From Stenopsyche tienmushanensis (Eukaryota; Arthropoda; Insecta; Trichoptera; Stenopsychidae): a stretch of DNA of 64,000 nt. Of the stretch, positions 47,311 through 60,500 are shown in pieces (position 1 is the first letter of the stretch; each line of letters opens with the position of its first letter). Made by a program: the position numbers and the translations under genes. Under the pieces are notes generated by a model, which searched no databases, had not been told where the DNA came from, and worked only from the letters and a program-made list of their open reading frames with translations. The stretch spans positions 62,001 through 126,000 of the forward strand of contig WACJ01000105.1 in assembly GCA_008973525.1 (NCBI GenBank). Reading direction: 5' to 3'.

Positions 47311-49498
47311 ATCGCATGTACGACGCCATATTTTTTTCGACGATAGTAGAGACACCTGTGAGCAATTTTGCGCACTTTTATAATAATCAATGGTTTAAAT
47401 ATATGATATTAAGCAATATTCGCAATTTTGAAATATTTTCAGCTGAATCTGCCCATGCCCTCCTTTTTATCAATATTTTCATATTCAAAAACACATTAAT
47501 GTTTGTTTTCAGTCACTTACAAAATTATCCTTTGAAAATCTAACCAAATATTATTTAAATTAGGGCTGGCCTCTTCAATACCTATTCACAAGAAGGGGTT
47601 ACATCCATCTTGTTTGTATCATACATTCACCTTCTCATTCGTTCGATATAGCATTACTATGGAGTTTCCAGTCGACAATTGTGTTTTATTCATGCCCAAT
47701 TCTTTCTTGACACTTTAATAGATCTTCATTTCGTGGCCGTTTCATCTTCTTTGGGTGATTTAGCAAAAGCTTCGAAAGCAGATTTAGTAAAAAATAAAAT
47801 CACATTTTTTAAGCATTAAAATGAAATAAGAGTAGAAAACAACGCTGTTTATTTAAATTTTATTTTTAAAAAAAGCAATATAACCAATTACATTTTTATA
47901 AAATAAAACATTTGTGACTCATGTTAAGAAACTATTAACTAAAGGTACATGTGCCGCTGATAATTATATCCATTTATCACATACATAGGTGCATGATTAC
48001 CATCCATTGGAAATATCATTAAATAGCTTAAAATTTCTGACGTTGAACAAACATAATTCAACAGTACGGAAAAAAATAATAAACTAAGTGTCACTATTTG
48101 GTCCTGTGAACTTTTCAAAATACGACCATCCGTGTGACGAAACTAATATCCATAGTTTTTATACATCTATTAAGCAAAAATTAATTTAGAATAACCATCC
48201 TAAAAACAATATTGTGCAAATTTAATCTCATAATAAAATAAGTCAGTCGTATATCATTAAAACCAATGAATTCACCGAGCCAAAACGATCACTACTTCTA
48301 TTCGCGTATCCTAACCGATTTTGATTGATTTTGTAATTAAATAATTTAACTAGTGTATGAATTTAAAAGGCACTTTCATAACAATATATGAACATAAAAT
48401 TGGACATCAAATTCATATAAATAACGCTGCATCGAATTAAACCGTCTGGATTTTTAGCATATTATCGGACACAGATTTATAAATATGCAAAGTTCTTTTG
48501 AAATAACGGATACATGATATTGAAAGTATAGCACATGCTATATTATCATGAATTAATTATGTCAGTACATTTCTTGTCGTTCTTTATAAACTAGGATGCA
48601 AAAGTTAAATATTGTCTTTTATTTAAAAAAAAAAAACCACTAATCAAATGATACATTCTTGCCTGATGCAAAATCTTAAAGAAAACATGTGCAGAATACA
48701 AAAATTCAGTACGTAATATAAATATTCAACGGACATATTGATGTATTAAAACCAAAAGCACATTAACAATTACGGCATAAATATCAAAAGCTTATTATTT
48801 CAAATTGAGCTAAGATCTCTATAAAAACATCTTTTTAAACTTTGGAAACATTAAAATAATTTATTTATCTTAAAATTTCAACACAAATTAGTAACATGAA
48901 CCATTTATACTGATATCACAATTGATTAAAGCATACGGGTGCACTTTGGGCACTCCATTGAACAATCTTATCTTTGCCAAACATCAAAATAATATCAATA
49001 TTTTTAGTTAGCATTGATTACATTAACAATTATACTCCGAATATATTTTAGAAGCGCACGATTGACCACTTCACAAATGGCATATATGCGAAATTTTATA
49101 TTACTATAAGGGCGAGAACGAAACAAAAAACATTTATTGCGATTTTGTAAAGCCTCTGGATACTGGGGAGAGTGTGACATTGTAGCAGCCAAAGGATTGA
49201 GCATCTAAAGAGTTTGTTTAAATATTTCAAACTAAACTATGAACAAATTTGGGTTAATAAATAATTTGTTCAGCATTATCCATTTCATATTTTTCAGAAA
49301 GACTACATCTACACACGGCAACATTTTGAATTTTCCCAAATTATTCAATCAGTTCAAGAGGCTGAAATCGGATATGAACACTTAAATTCGCTACTTTTAC
49401 TGCATCTGATAATCAGAGATAAAAATTATAATTGAACCAAAGAACCAGAAATTTAAAAGGCAATGGTTCTCGATAATACAACTATAGTAAATCCAATC
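47311..49498. other. AT-rich, no recognised gene
   Basis: Strongly AT-rich with minus-strand AATAAA words. It could be NAPRT downstream DNA or intron of the gene driven from the CpG block. Confidence 0.35.
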
Positions 49499-49972
49499 TT
49501 AACCCTTTCGAACCGGAGAGCAGACATGCTACGCTCTAATGTAAATCTACTTTTCTGTCAGCTCCGCCGCTGCGTGTAACAAGCTTGATAATGAACCTTA
49601 ATACTGTTGATAGGACACAATATTCGTTCATTACATCGGAATATTTCTTAATGTTCAACTTGTTACCGTACAAGCCTGCCAGTGTACTTCCGAAGGAGTA
49701 AATTTTCTAAAGGAGTAGGTGATACTCGGGCTAATGACGCCATTCCAGAACAGTCAAAGAGGAATAACAAAATTGGTCGACGATAAGAATGATGCGAATA
49801 TCTTAATTATCAACACAAACACCTACTCTCACGACAACACGAACGAAAGTCATCTTATATTTGTTGAAAAAACTTAATAGCTTATCCGACAATAGCGATA
49901 GTTTCTATAAATATATATATATTAGATATATATTACCCATTTGTCTCACGATTTCCGGTCCGATAGGGTTAA
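49499..49972 (+). mobile_element. Complete short TTAA-MITE
   Basis: TTAA at 49499-49502 and 49969-49972. Ends CCCTTTCGAACCGGA and, on the other strand, CCCTATCGGACCGGA (13 of 15 match). About 466 bp, sharing CTACGCTCTAATGTAAATCT and CCAGAACAGTCAAAGAGGAA with the longer copies. The best-defined member of the family. Confidence 0.8.
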
Positions 49973-51474
49973 GCTTGCTTTAACCAACCAAATATGTGAA
50001 AAATTACATTTTAAATATGTATTACATCAAGGCCATAATTTACTATGTAACACTTAATTTATTTTCCTGATATTAAATGGCTTTTTTAAAACAATCTTGT
50101 CAACAGTGTAAAAAAAACTAAATTTAAATTTTGATATTAATCTTCTAGTGATTAGAAATTATTTATATTTTACTGCAAATAATCAAAGCAGCTAGCCAGA
50201 TAAATAAATATAATTATATCGTAATTTAAAAAAATCCCTCCATTATGAAAAACTTAAGATCAAATGTCTCTTAACAAAATCTAGCTCAAATATATTTTAT
50301 GTGTATAAAAAAAATAAGCAACAACATAGACTACTGTAAACAAACATAAAAAAATATAAATCTACACTTGTTACTCTTTTCTGTATAAAAATTTAAAGCT
50401 ATTTCGAAGTATTTAAACCTTAAGTGCAAAAATTTACAGTCTTGATTATTGAAATAAAGCCTCACATAGGCACAGCTTTACAATAGTTAGATTGATACGA
50501 ACTACAAATTATTTTACATGAACTTATGCTATTTTCAATTTACAAATAGCTGATTTTAGCTCTATTCTAATTATGATAACCTACACAATAATAGCTTGGA
50601 ATATTAATGTTTAGAAGTAAATTTCATGACGGATACCAAAACATAATTTTGTCTATAAAAATATTTTTTATAGAAACGAATTAAGATTTCAATCGTTTTT
50701 TATATACATTTAAAAAAATATTTTAACATACAAATAAAGGCTGCACATTTTCTTCAATCGATCAACTACATTAACTATACGAAGCTTGTAATGTATAAAA
50801 TCTGTATATATTCATTAACAAACAAAAAAAAAGTTTAACACATCCGCACTGAATTTTTAATTGCTAATCTTGAAACTCTTTAAAATATTGATTTATCTAT
50901 AATAATTAAATATTACATTTCGTTTGGTATGGTATAAATCATGTCAAGCGCATCGTCAATTGTAGCGAAAAATCAAGATATTTATTGTGCATTTATCTAT
51001 GAATAGAATGACAAGATTCACACGCAGGTCATTCGTATTTAAAAAAAAATTTACCAAAGCTATCGTTCAAGTGATCTAATGCGAATGTATTAATAAAAAA
51101 AACAAGGCAACATGTACAAATAAATACAAAAGCTTATAAACCTAAAGAATCAAATTTATGGACGCAAACATATCCATAATAAACAAGTCATCCAAACGGA
51201 CAGGTCGTCCCAAATATAACATTCAACTGAAAAACAAGTGGACAACGTATTTAAGCTTTTATTTGCAATCAACCGTTTTTCATTCTTCGTCCAAATCCAA
51301 ACCAATAATCCTGAAATACAAATTCTTCTGCACTCATAATACTAAATATGAGTTAAAAGGGTCCATGACAGCCCAGAAAATCCACAAATATGGTTCAACA
51401 ATTAAAAAATGAGCTTATATCGCTCTAAAAATGTGGATTTGAAAAATGCCTCAGAATAAATCAATGCAGTCATC
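49973..51474 (-). other. NAPRT 3' UTR and downstream AT-rich DNA
   Basis: Very AT-rich sequence beyond the NAPRT stop, with several minus-strand AATAAA motifs and no repeat family that I recognise. It probably contains the 3' UTR; its length cannot be fixed without transcript data. Confidence 0.4.
51258..51263 (-). promoter_or_regulatory. Candidate polyadenylation signal for NAPRT
   Basis: AATAAA on the minus strand about 210 bp downstream of the NAPRT stop codon. Further AATAAA sites follow in this AT-rich DNA (for example near 50975), so the true 3' end could be further left. Confidence 0.4.
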
Positions 51475-51552
51475 TCACGACAGTTCACCGATTGGAGCAT
51501 TCTGTAGCCAAAGATCGTGAATGAAACTATACAAGTCGTCACTAACAGCCAC
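51475..51552 (-). CDS. NAPRT: NAPRT exon 11 (stop codon)
   Basis: 78 nt after a CACTGCAG acceptor, encoding [20 protein letters not shown], then IGELS and TGA at 51477-51475. The segment resembles the YxVxLSxxLxxLxxxL tail of the family. Confidence 0.92.
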   Translation of the reverse strand: MAVSDDLYSFIHDLWLQNAPIGELS

Positions 51553-54500
51553 CTGCAGTGATAAAAATAAAAACAATACAAAATATAGTCATCTAAATTT
51601 AGATCAAACAAATCTATTCGTCATACCTTATACGGAGTCGGATTTAGATTGCGTTTAATATCCTGTCTTAGCGTACGAAGCGACGCCTGTACACACTCTC
51701 TTACTTGAGATAGCGGCGGTGACGGCACACATATTATGCCATTTTTCCAATACACCTTGATAAAACATCCAATTCGAAATCAACAATCGCATTAAATTCG
51801 ATACGCCAAATATAACTGCATTAATTGTACCTTAAAAAGACGCTCGACTCTCGTCGGTATGACATAAGCGCGTTTAGATTCTTGGAAAGGATGTCTACAG
51901 AGTACTTTCTGTCCGACGACCGGCGTCGACTCCGACGACCGTTGCAACAGATCTATCAACGCGTGACCGTCTGCACCGTATAGTCGATAAGCCTACAAAA
52001 ACATCAAATTTATAAATAAAAATGAAAAATACCGACTAAAAAAAAATCGTTAATAATATCAATTACTTCTTTATGACCAGGGCATCGTAACTTTACCGAC
52101 ATCTTGACTCAATTTAATGCGAGGCTGTCCGTTTATTTCCACCAGTTTATAAACGCATCCTAAAGCTGGTTGTCGTTGGCATGTGACTATAAAATAAAAT
52201 ATTTATAATCGCTAATTGCTTTATGGTGCACCAAAAATAGTCAATCTTCACCAACTCACCTAAATGTGTACCGATTCCGAAGCAATCGATCTTATGCCCC
52301 TGCTCATTCAGGCTTAATATTGTCTCCTCGTTGATATCATTGGACGCAACGATCGTTAGCTTTGTAAACCACGGTAATTTCAGTTTTTCGGCAACCTTTT
52401 CAAAAGTACTCCTGGCCAAAACCGATAGATAAGCGAGATCGCCGCTATCAATTCTTACGCCGACCGCTCTATATCCGACATCGTTTAACGCCAACGCGAC
52501 GGCGCAAAAGTTTAAGAGGCCACTTCTGAGAAATACAAAAATAAACGCATCTGAATTTATCTGCAGAATATAAAAATCGATATCCGCTAAATTTTACAGG
52601 GTGCAAGTTAAGAGCTTTGTATGTACATTTCGAATTTATTTAGTGATAAAATGTATGAAAAATGTTTTAATATCGATGATCTTTCCATCCACCTTCTATT
52701 ATCGGTTAATATTAAAATAAAAACATTGATACAATAATTATAATAAACAGATTTGCTAAATATTTTATACTAGCGTAAACATTTTAATAATTCAATTTAT
52801 AGGATTATTTTCAACGATATTTTACTCATTGGGACATCTTAATTGTTAAGCACATTTAGTGTTTAACTATTAACCAATACAAATTCGAACGCTAGTACAA
52901 AATATTGAACAAAAAGCTCATTGATTTAGATTTAAAAACCGTGTTTTGTACCGTGTTTTTGAACCGTGTATATTGAGGTTTTTATCAGATATGACACAAT
53001 AATACCCTCCAATATCCCCTTATATTATACAATTAACATTAAAAGCAGATGATGGAAGTTAGTAAAATTTTAGTATTTTAAGTGTAGCAAAATTATGGAT
53101 TTGAACCAATCATATGAGATCCTTATTACTGGAAATCATTGGAATTTAAGCGACAATCAAGCAATTATTCACGGAAATAAGTATTATTTAAGAAAAACCA
53201 CCTTAAATGAGATGTAATATTTAAATTCTGTTAGTACGAGGGTCATCTAAAAAATAAGGTTACAACGGCTCCTGAGGCCGGGGGAATTTTATTGTTTTGA
53301 AGTTGGCACAGCTGACGTGTAAGGGGGATCTTATTATGTTTGTAAGCCATCTTATTCAGTCACAATAAATTCTTCCGATGGAGAAGTCGTCAAGTGCTTC
53401 CGTCATCTCCCGTCAGTCCGTTGTTTGACTTTGCAGAACAATATCGTAGCAAATATCCATCGGAAGCTCGTGGAATTTTATGTTAGTGATGTGATAAGGC
53501 GACAACATGTCACAAAGTGGGTTAACTTGTTCAGAAAAGGCCGTACTGATACTCACAACGAAACAAGGAGTCAAATATCATCAGTGATTTTTAATGAACT
53601 TGTGCCTTGTACGAAATGACTGCCAGATGATACTTGACAACTTTCACAAAGAATTTCTCAATGTTTCTTTGTTAATATTATCGGAAAATTTTGATTGCGA
53701 GAACTTATGTGCGAGATGAGTGCCCAGAATGTTCATACAGGAGCATAGTTAAAATCAAGCGACCGCTGCGCATTGATTTTTAAATCTACGTCAGCTTACA
53801 AGATAATCCAAAAAGATTGGCAGTGGAGGTCTTTGATACTGGCGTATAAAAGCTGGTGCCCTGACCATAGAAATATCGTCGTTTTCAATCCTACATAAAT
53901 GTTGTAACCTTACTTTCTGGATGACCTTTGTATAAAAGGTATACATATTATCTGTAAAATTAATTGGATTTCGTCAATAGATGACTATATTATATTAAAA
54001 TATCAAAACAATGACGTCTGTTTGATTTGAAATGTTATTTTCACCTTCTAAAAATAGGAATCTTTTATACCATTCCAGATTTAAAAAAATATTTCTCTGG
54101 CATATTTTAGCATTGGTATTTAGATTAACATTTTCAGGAGCGATTATGCAATTGAGTTTATAAAATAAGCTATAAACGAAGGATATTGTCCAAATATTAC
54201 AAATTAAAAGGTGGAAAAACCATTTTTCAAACACTTTTTTTAGAAGTACAACATTTTTTTCATATCTTTTAAACAATGAATCATGATAATAATTTATTCA
54301 ACATTAAAAATTCATTCATTAACATGAATACCAGCAGTCTACGTCGATTATTCTATATTGAATATGATACAGTTTATTTTCTTTCGTTGCTTATTTATGT
54401 TGTATTTTGAAGATACATTACAAAATGTATCGTGTATTAGAATGTAAATATGTTTTGAAAATGAAATAGTGTTTATTTTCTAGAATAGTAAGAGTTTTCA

Positions 54501-57500
54501 ATTGTATAATTAATAAGAATATGAAAATAACAACATAGACTGTCGATATTTAAATAGAGATGAAAAAATGAATGAACACATTCATGAAATATTTACAGAT
54601 GAAATTATGTTCGACATCTACGGTTGACATGTGTGTCGCAGGTCCTGCATGCCAGAGTGGGATGACTCTTGCCACATGGAGTAGTTAAAGAATGTAAGCA
54701 TAGAGGATGTCTTTTAAGCATTTTACAAGTATAAAAAAGCGAAGATCATAAAACAGCTACTGTGAAAATATTAATTTTGATTTGTACAAACCGCTTAACT
54801 GACATAATATTTTATATTTCATTATTTTTAAGTAAATAATGCAATCAGACGCTGAAGCGAAAGTGAGTCGACTCCCAATATTAACTTTTATTTTATGCAA
54901 TGCGCCATACAAATATGATTTTATAATGATAATGATACTACTCCATTGGACAAAACTATACTGTAAAAATAAATTTGTGAATTGAGAGGCGAACATTTCA
55001 AAAAAACACACCAAGTTGATATCACAAACATTTCTGGTGATCTGTAAAGACGAAAAGACCTGTATTAAATGACTCTTAGTATGGGCATGCATAAATATAA
55101 AATTAAAACCTAATTATTAATGGCCCATTGGGCATTTTCCTGATTACATTGTTGCTGATTGTGCGGTTTACAAAAAAAACAAAATTCACAGCTGTAGCCT
55201 CCCCCACTTTATTGAATTTACTTTTCAAATAAAACGTACACATTTCAAGAAGCAATAATGATAAAAGCTTTTATCATATAGATAATTCAATGAAAAATGA
55301 TGTTATTAATAATTAATACAAGCTACATACAGCAACTAACAGATATTTTGTAATCATAAAATCCCAATGAACAACACAAATTACCAAAAAATAAAAGTAA
55401 AATATTGGGCGTAAAAATTGTTCTTCCTTCCTCACTTTACCTCAGAGAACGATCCACCAGTTCAGCAGTGTACGAATAAAAATTAACATTCTTAGTACCG
55501 CACTGGCAGCATCTCGATTTATGATCTTTATCAGGGTGAGGCACAGTGCATTGCGGCAGCGCGGTGCCATTAATAGGATACCTCTTCACATCGTACGTGT
55601 CCACAAGCGCAATGAAGCCGTTTGGAAACGCCACTGCATACGAGATGAGCGCGGCTAATTCACCATCGTTGGCTTCCTCTGGTGACGCCTCAATCAAATA
55701 CGAAATCTTCTGACGCCAACCTACAGCCAGTTCTAAAAGATTATACGGAATTTTGGTCTCGCTGTGGATTATCATCGTTGAATGCAAATCGTCCAAATTT
55801 GAAAACGACGTAATATAGGCATGAGCGTGTGTTCCTTTGACTGGTATATTAAATAACTTCCCAGCTAGTACGTTGCTTGTACCATCAAATCCACCTGAAA
55901 TTTGAACACGAATAATTAAATTATTAACACACATAAAATATTAAATGATTTGCACAAAAACATGAATAAATATCGTATTAACATTTGTGATACACTCGGA
56001 GAATCACTAACTGTTTGTCAATGCCAGAGATGGTTTAAACAATTTAAAAGTGAAAATATTAGTATAGAAAATAAGGTCCAGAGTGAAAGAAAGGTTAAAG
56101 TGGATGACGAAATGCTGCGTGCTGAAATTGAATCAAATCCAACATAGACTATACGAGAATTAACAGAATAGCTCAGATACTTCCAAATACGTATTCAAAT
56201 ACACTTGAAAAAAATAGGAAAGACTATAAAACAGGAGGTGTGGATACCGCACAACATTACTGATGATATCAAGGCAGTGCGGGGCATAATCTACCATGAA
56301 GTCCTTCCATATGGCTAAACTATTACGAGGGAGACTTATTGTTCACAATTAGAAAGCTTAAAAGTGGGGTTGAGTACGAAGAGGCCAGGTGTAATCAACC
56401 ATTGCCTAATTCTTTAACATAATAATGCACAACCCTATAAATTAAAGATGATCGAAAACAAATTAATTGCACTCAATTGGCAAACGATTCCGCATCCCCT
56501 TATTCTCCTGACCTTACTCTTTCCGACCATCATTTATTTAGGATTGATGCATCATCATTTATCGGGGGAAAAAAATCATAAATATAGAAGAGGTGAAAAG
56601 AAGAATCAAAAAATATTTCATATCAAAACTCGTTGAATTTTATTCTTCCGGAATTAAAAAAAATATTAAGTAGATGGGAAAAGATTGTATGTATCTACTG
56701 AAGACTCTTTCATTCAAAAAACGACATTCATAACTGGACAATCTATTATCACGTATAAAACAAAGATAGGTGTGAGCGTATAGGTCAAATGAATTATGAA
56801 TTTCGAGAGTAAATATTTGGTGTAATATTTTAAACGAGCAAGTTCAACAGGTTAATAAAAATATAATATTTAACGAGATCACGGTTCCATCGATAATACA
56901 TTCACATGTAATAAATTTATTTTCCCCACATAATTAATTTCGTATCAAAAGGATTTACGCCTACATAGAAAGCCCATATTAAATATCTATTCAAGCATCT
57001 CAACGTATACTTCGTCATCTTATATAAATTGTGTTTAATATATCGTCTACTTGAAAATGGCATAATATAAATGTCTATTTTATCATACTATATGATATGC
57101 TTCAGTGGAATTTTTCATAACAGATATAACAGATTCTTCATCTAAGGGCATCCTTGTTCATCATATGTAATGTCAAATGAAACTATTCTGTATTGGCAAT
57201 ATGTTGCATATCTTATCTATGGCATAATACATAATACATCATCATGCTCGTATACAAAATGATAAAATTAATATGTATTTCACTAACGAGTGACAGAATA
57301 AAGATATTAAAATATGCATGTTTTTGTTGGGAGAATCAAAATTTGTTTACTACGGATTTTTTTTAAAAAATGATCACAAATCGTGAATGTCCTGTATAAT
57401 TGTAATATTATATTTAAGAATTTAGTTTAAAATATTAGAAAGATCGCTTTTAGAATATGTATAAACTAATTTGAAACATAATTCACTGATTCATCATCAT

Positions 57501-60500
57501 CAGTTCAGTAATCTATAACTTTATATGTATGCAAAACCAAGGTCTCTCTGACTCACTTTCATTTTATTCCTACTTAATATATAACTTTCTTAACACATTA
57601 CGGACAAGAATTTTTATGAATTACTTCTTAGCTTTTAGGATATTTTCATTTGTAATGGAGGATAACATGAAGGTGTATTTGTGTAATCTAATATTTAAAA
57701 ATGAATCTCTCTTTGTTCGTATGTAATGCACTGCCATACTGTTCATCAGATTGCGATAAAACTCCATCCACTTATTGCTAAGGATTGCGCGAGTAACATA
57801 GGCATAGTCAAATACATAAAAATCAATGTTTGTTTGTCCGTATTTAATGCGCTTCCATACCGGTCATCCGCTTACGATAAAACTTTGTCAACTTACTGTT
57901 TATACTTGCTGGAATAACATAGGCATGGTAAAAATATTGTATGGATGCACCATGTTGGCGTATATTGGACTGCGGGAATGGGGAGAGAAAGGATGCGTGC
58001 GCAATACGGTGGTTAAGTTGGTCTGCGAGACGAGAGCGAATGTGCATATGCTTTTGGATCCCAGCTCTTCCCTCATGACAGGGATTCGCTGGTTGTTTAA
58101 CACTACATATAGACACACAAACAGTAGAGCAAAAACAAAAACTGCCCCTTGGAATTTCACTTTTCGTGACATTCAAGCTAATTTTCCTTACCGAATCTAT
58201 TAGCTAACATCAGGGCCATAACAAAGGCGTGGCAAAGCAGGTGCCCGCCAAGGGTGCAAAACGCAAAATACCAACCCGGTCAAGAACCAACACTAATCGA
58301 CTCTATCTGTTTAAATAATATATACTAAATTGTCTAATTCCTCTTTTCTTCGATATCGCTCAAACATTGTAAAATTTAAACAATCCACCCAATCAATCTT
58401 CTTTGGACAACTTCGTTTTATAATGAGACTCATTCGTCATATCAGCAGTCTGAAAAGCGGACCGATTGGGCATGCAAACTTTTTGGCCACTCCGTCCTCT
58501 TTTAGGACTTTTAGCGGCATTTTCTATGCTATATATATGATCACGGAAGCAACATAGCATCTAGACGCTTTCTATCATAGTATTTTTTGAACAGTACGGC
58601 TGTTAAATTGTGGCCCTGACTAACATTATTAAATAAAATATATTACATGTATTTATAATTGTTAGACGTAATTTAAACTCAGTTAAAGAATTTTCTATAC
58701 TTGGTGAGCACTATCTTGAAAAAACATAAATATGTTGATTATTTTAAAAGTAATGGCATCTTATGTAAATATATGTTTTTTACGAGCAGCATTAAAAGAT
58801 TGCCCACTTCAAGGGGCGGACACGTGCAAAGTGTGCGTAATGTGTTAATATCTCAACTAAACAAAATAATACTACAAAGAAAAGCTAACCAATATGCTTA
58901 TTATTGTGCAATATTTTCAGTTGCAATTAAAAGGTATTTTATAATTCGTTATTTTAATTAAAAGTACAAATCACATTACAAAACATTTCTTCTGAATGCT
59001 TTTGTACAAATACAATTTCAATGAAATAGAAATTCAGCCGAAGAAAAGAAGTCCGAGTATAATAAATTTATTTCCCCTATAACTTCATTCCCTTTTATCA
59101 CGAGTATAATCGAAAGACCTTGACGTACAAGGGAAACTATTAGTTGCAAATCATTATGCATCAAAATAATAGAGTTCATTTACAAAATTGAGATTGGATA
59201 ATATTCGATAAGCAATATAACTTTCAACAGAACAGGACTGCCATAAAAACAAATTGACATATATTTTTTCATAAAAAGGTACATCGTGAAATATTAAACG
59301 CCAATGTGTAAGGGAATGAGGTAACCGAAAAGTTTTATTCAATGTCGATAGGCACATTGGGGTGATTTGGTGCCAGGCACCGAACTCGAGCCAATAGCGA
59401 AAACTAATGTAATGCAATCAATAAAGAAATGAGGTTTCCACCCTACAGGCAAAACTTTTATTGCGTGTTAAAGATATAAGTTGAATCGTAGAAAAGAGTA
59501 ACACAAAACTTTCCTTAAAATTAAAACCGGGCAATATATTATAATTTTCAACGTTCAATTATAACAAACTTTAAATTATTTCAACTTTAATGCTGATGTA
59601 TCAGTCAGTTTTAAATAATTATTCGCAATTATAAGTAATGCTGACAATGTTCGTTCGTGTTCACATTATTTTTATGATCATTAATCATTCATACAAATAG
59701 TTGGCAGGAAATGTGAAATAAATAAGCATATTTAATTTTCAGAAACGACTGCTAAAATAGTGTAGAAGACTGATAAAATGGCAGTTATATCATCATACGA
59801 ATACAGCTCACATAGTAATGAAGATAAACAGATATATTAAGCAGAAGTTGAATAAAAACCATCATAATGGTTGAAGGAATAGAATTCCAAAAGCTCAGGC
59901 GTACCAAGTCACGGAAGGTGTTAACTTTTTATGAATATTAAAACTTTTGCAATCAAAAACGAAATGTTAAGAAGATTTTTATCACACGCCCATTTACTTT
60001 CTTACGTTTTATGCGCGATTTAGCGAATAAAGAAAATAATACACAATAGATATACACGACTAATAAATTAAAAATAAACATACCAACATATGCATATTTT
60101 GATGCTGATAATCCACCATCTGGTCCTTGAGCTCTTCGGAGCCCGAATTCAAGCAAAGATATATTTCTACCGGCGACCATACGATAACGTGCCGCATTGG
60201 TTGCAACCAAGCTAGAACCAAAATATTATATTTGTAATAAACGAACACATATCAATCAAATTTAAAAAATGCATTTTTACCTGGCGTAATTAACAAGAGT
60301 CAATAATGTCGTCTCTAGCAATTGTGTGATGATAAGAGGACCTTCAACCCTTAAAAGTGGTACTCTATAATTCATAAAAATATACTCAATGAACGTATAA
60401 TTTTTAAGCTTTTAAAAATAAAAATTAATACAATAGAAATACGTACCTAGGAAAAACAACGGATCCTTCTTCGATCGCACTTACAGTGACATCTTTACAC

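Noticed and set aside
46927..47355. 142-codon minus-strand open frame as a gene
   Set aside because: It lies in a CpG-rich block where stop codons are rare, shows no family motif, and overlapping frames are also open.
57686..57930. CRISPR-like tandem repeats
   Set aside because: Units are about 118 bp, adjacent and without spacers, in introns of an animal gene; they match Helitron-type repeats.
57826..58203. 125-codon plus-strand frame as a gene inside NAPRT intron 5
   Set aside because: It begins in the Helitron-like repeat, and frames on the other strand are equally open, so it is probably a chance frame.
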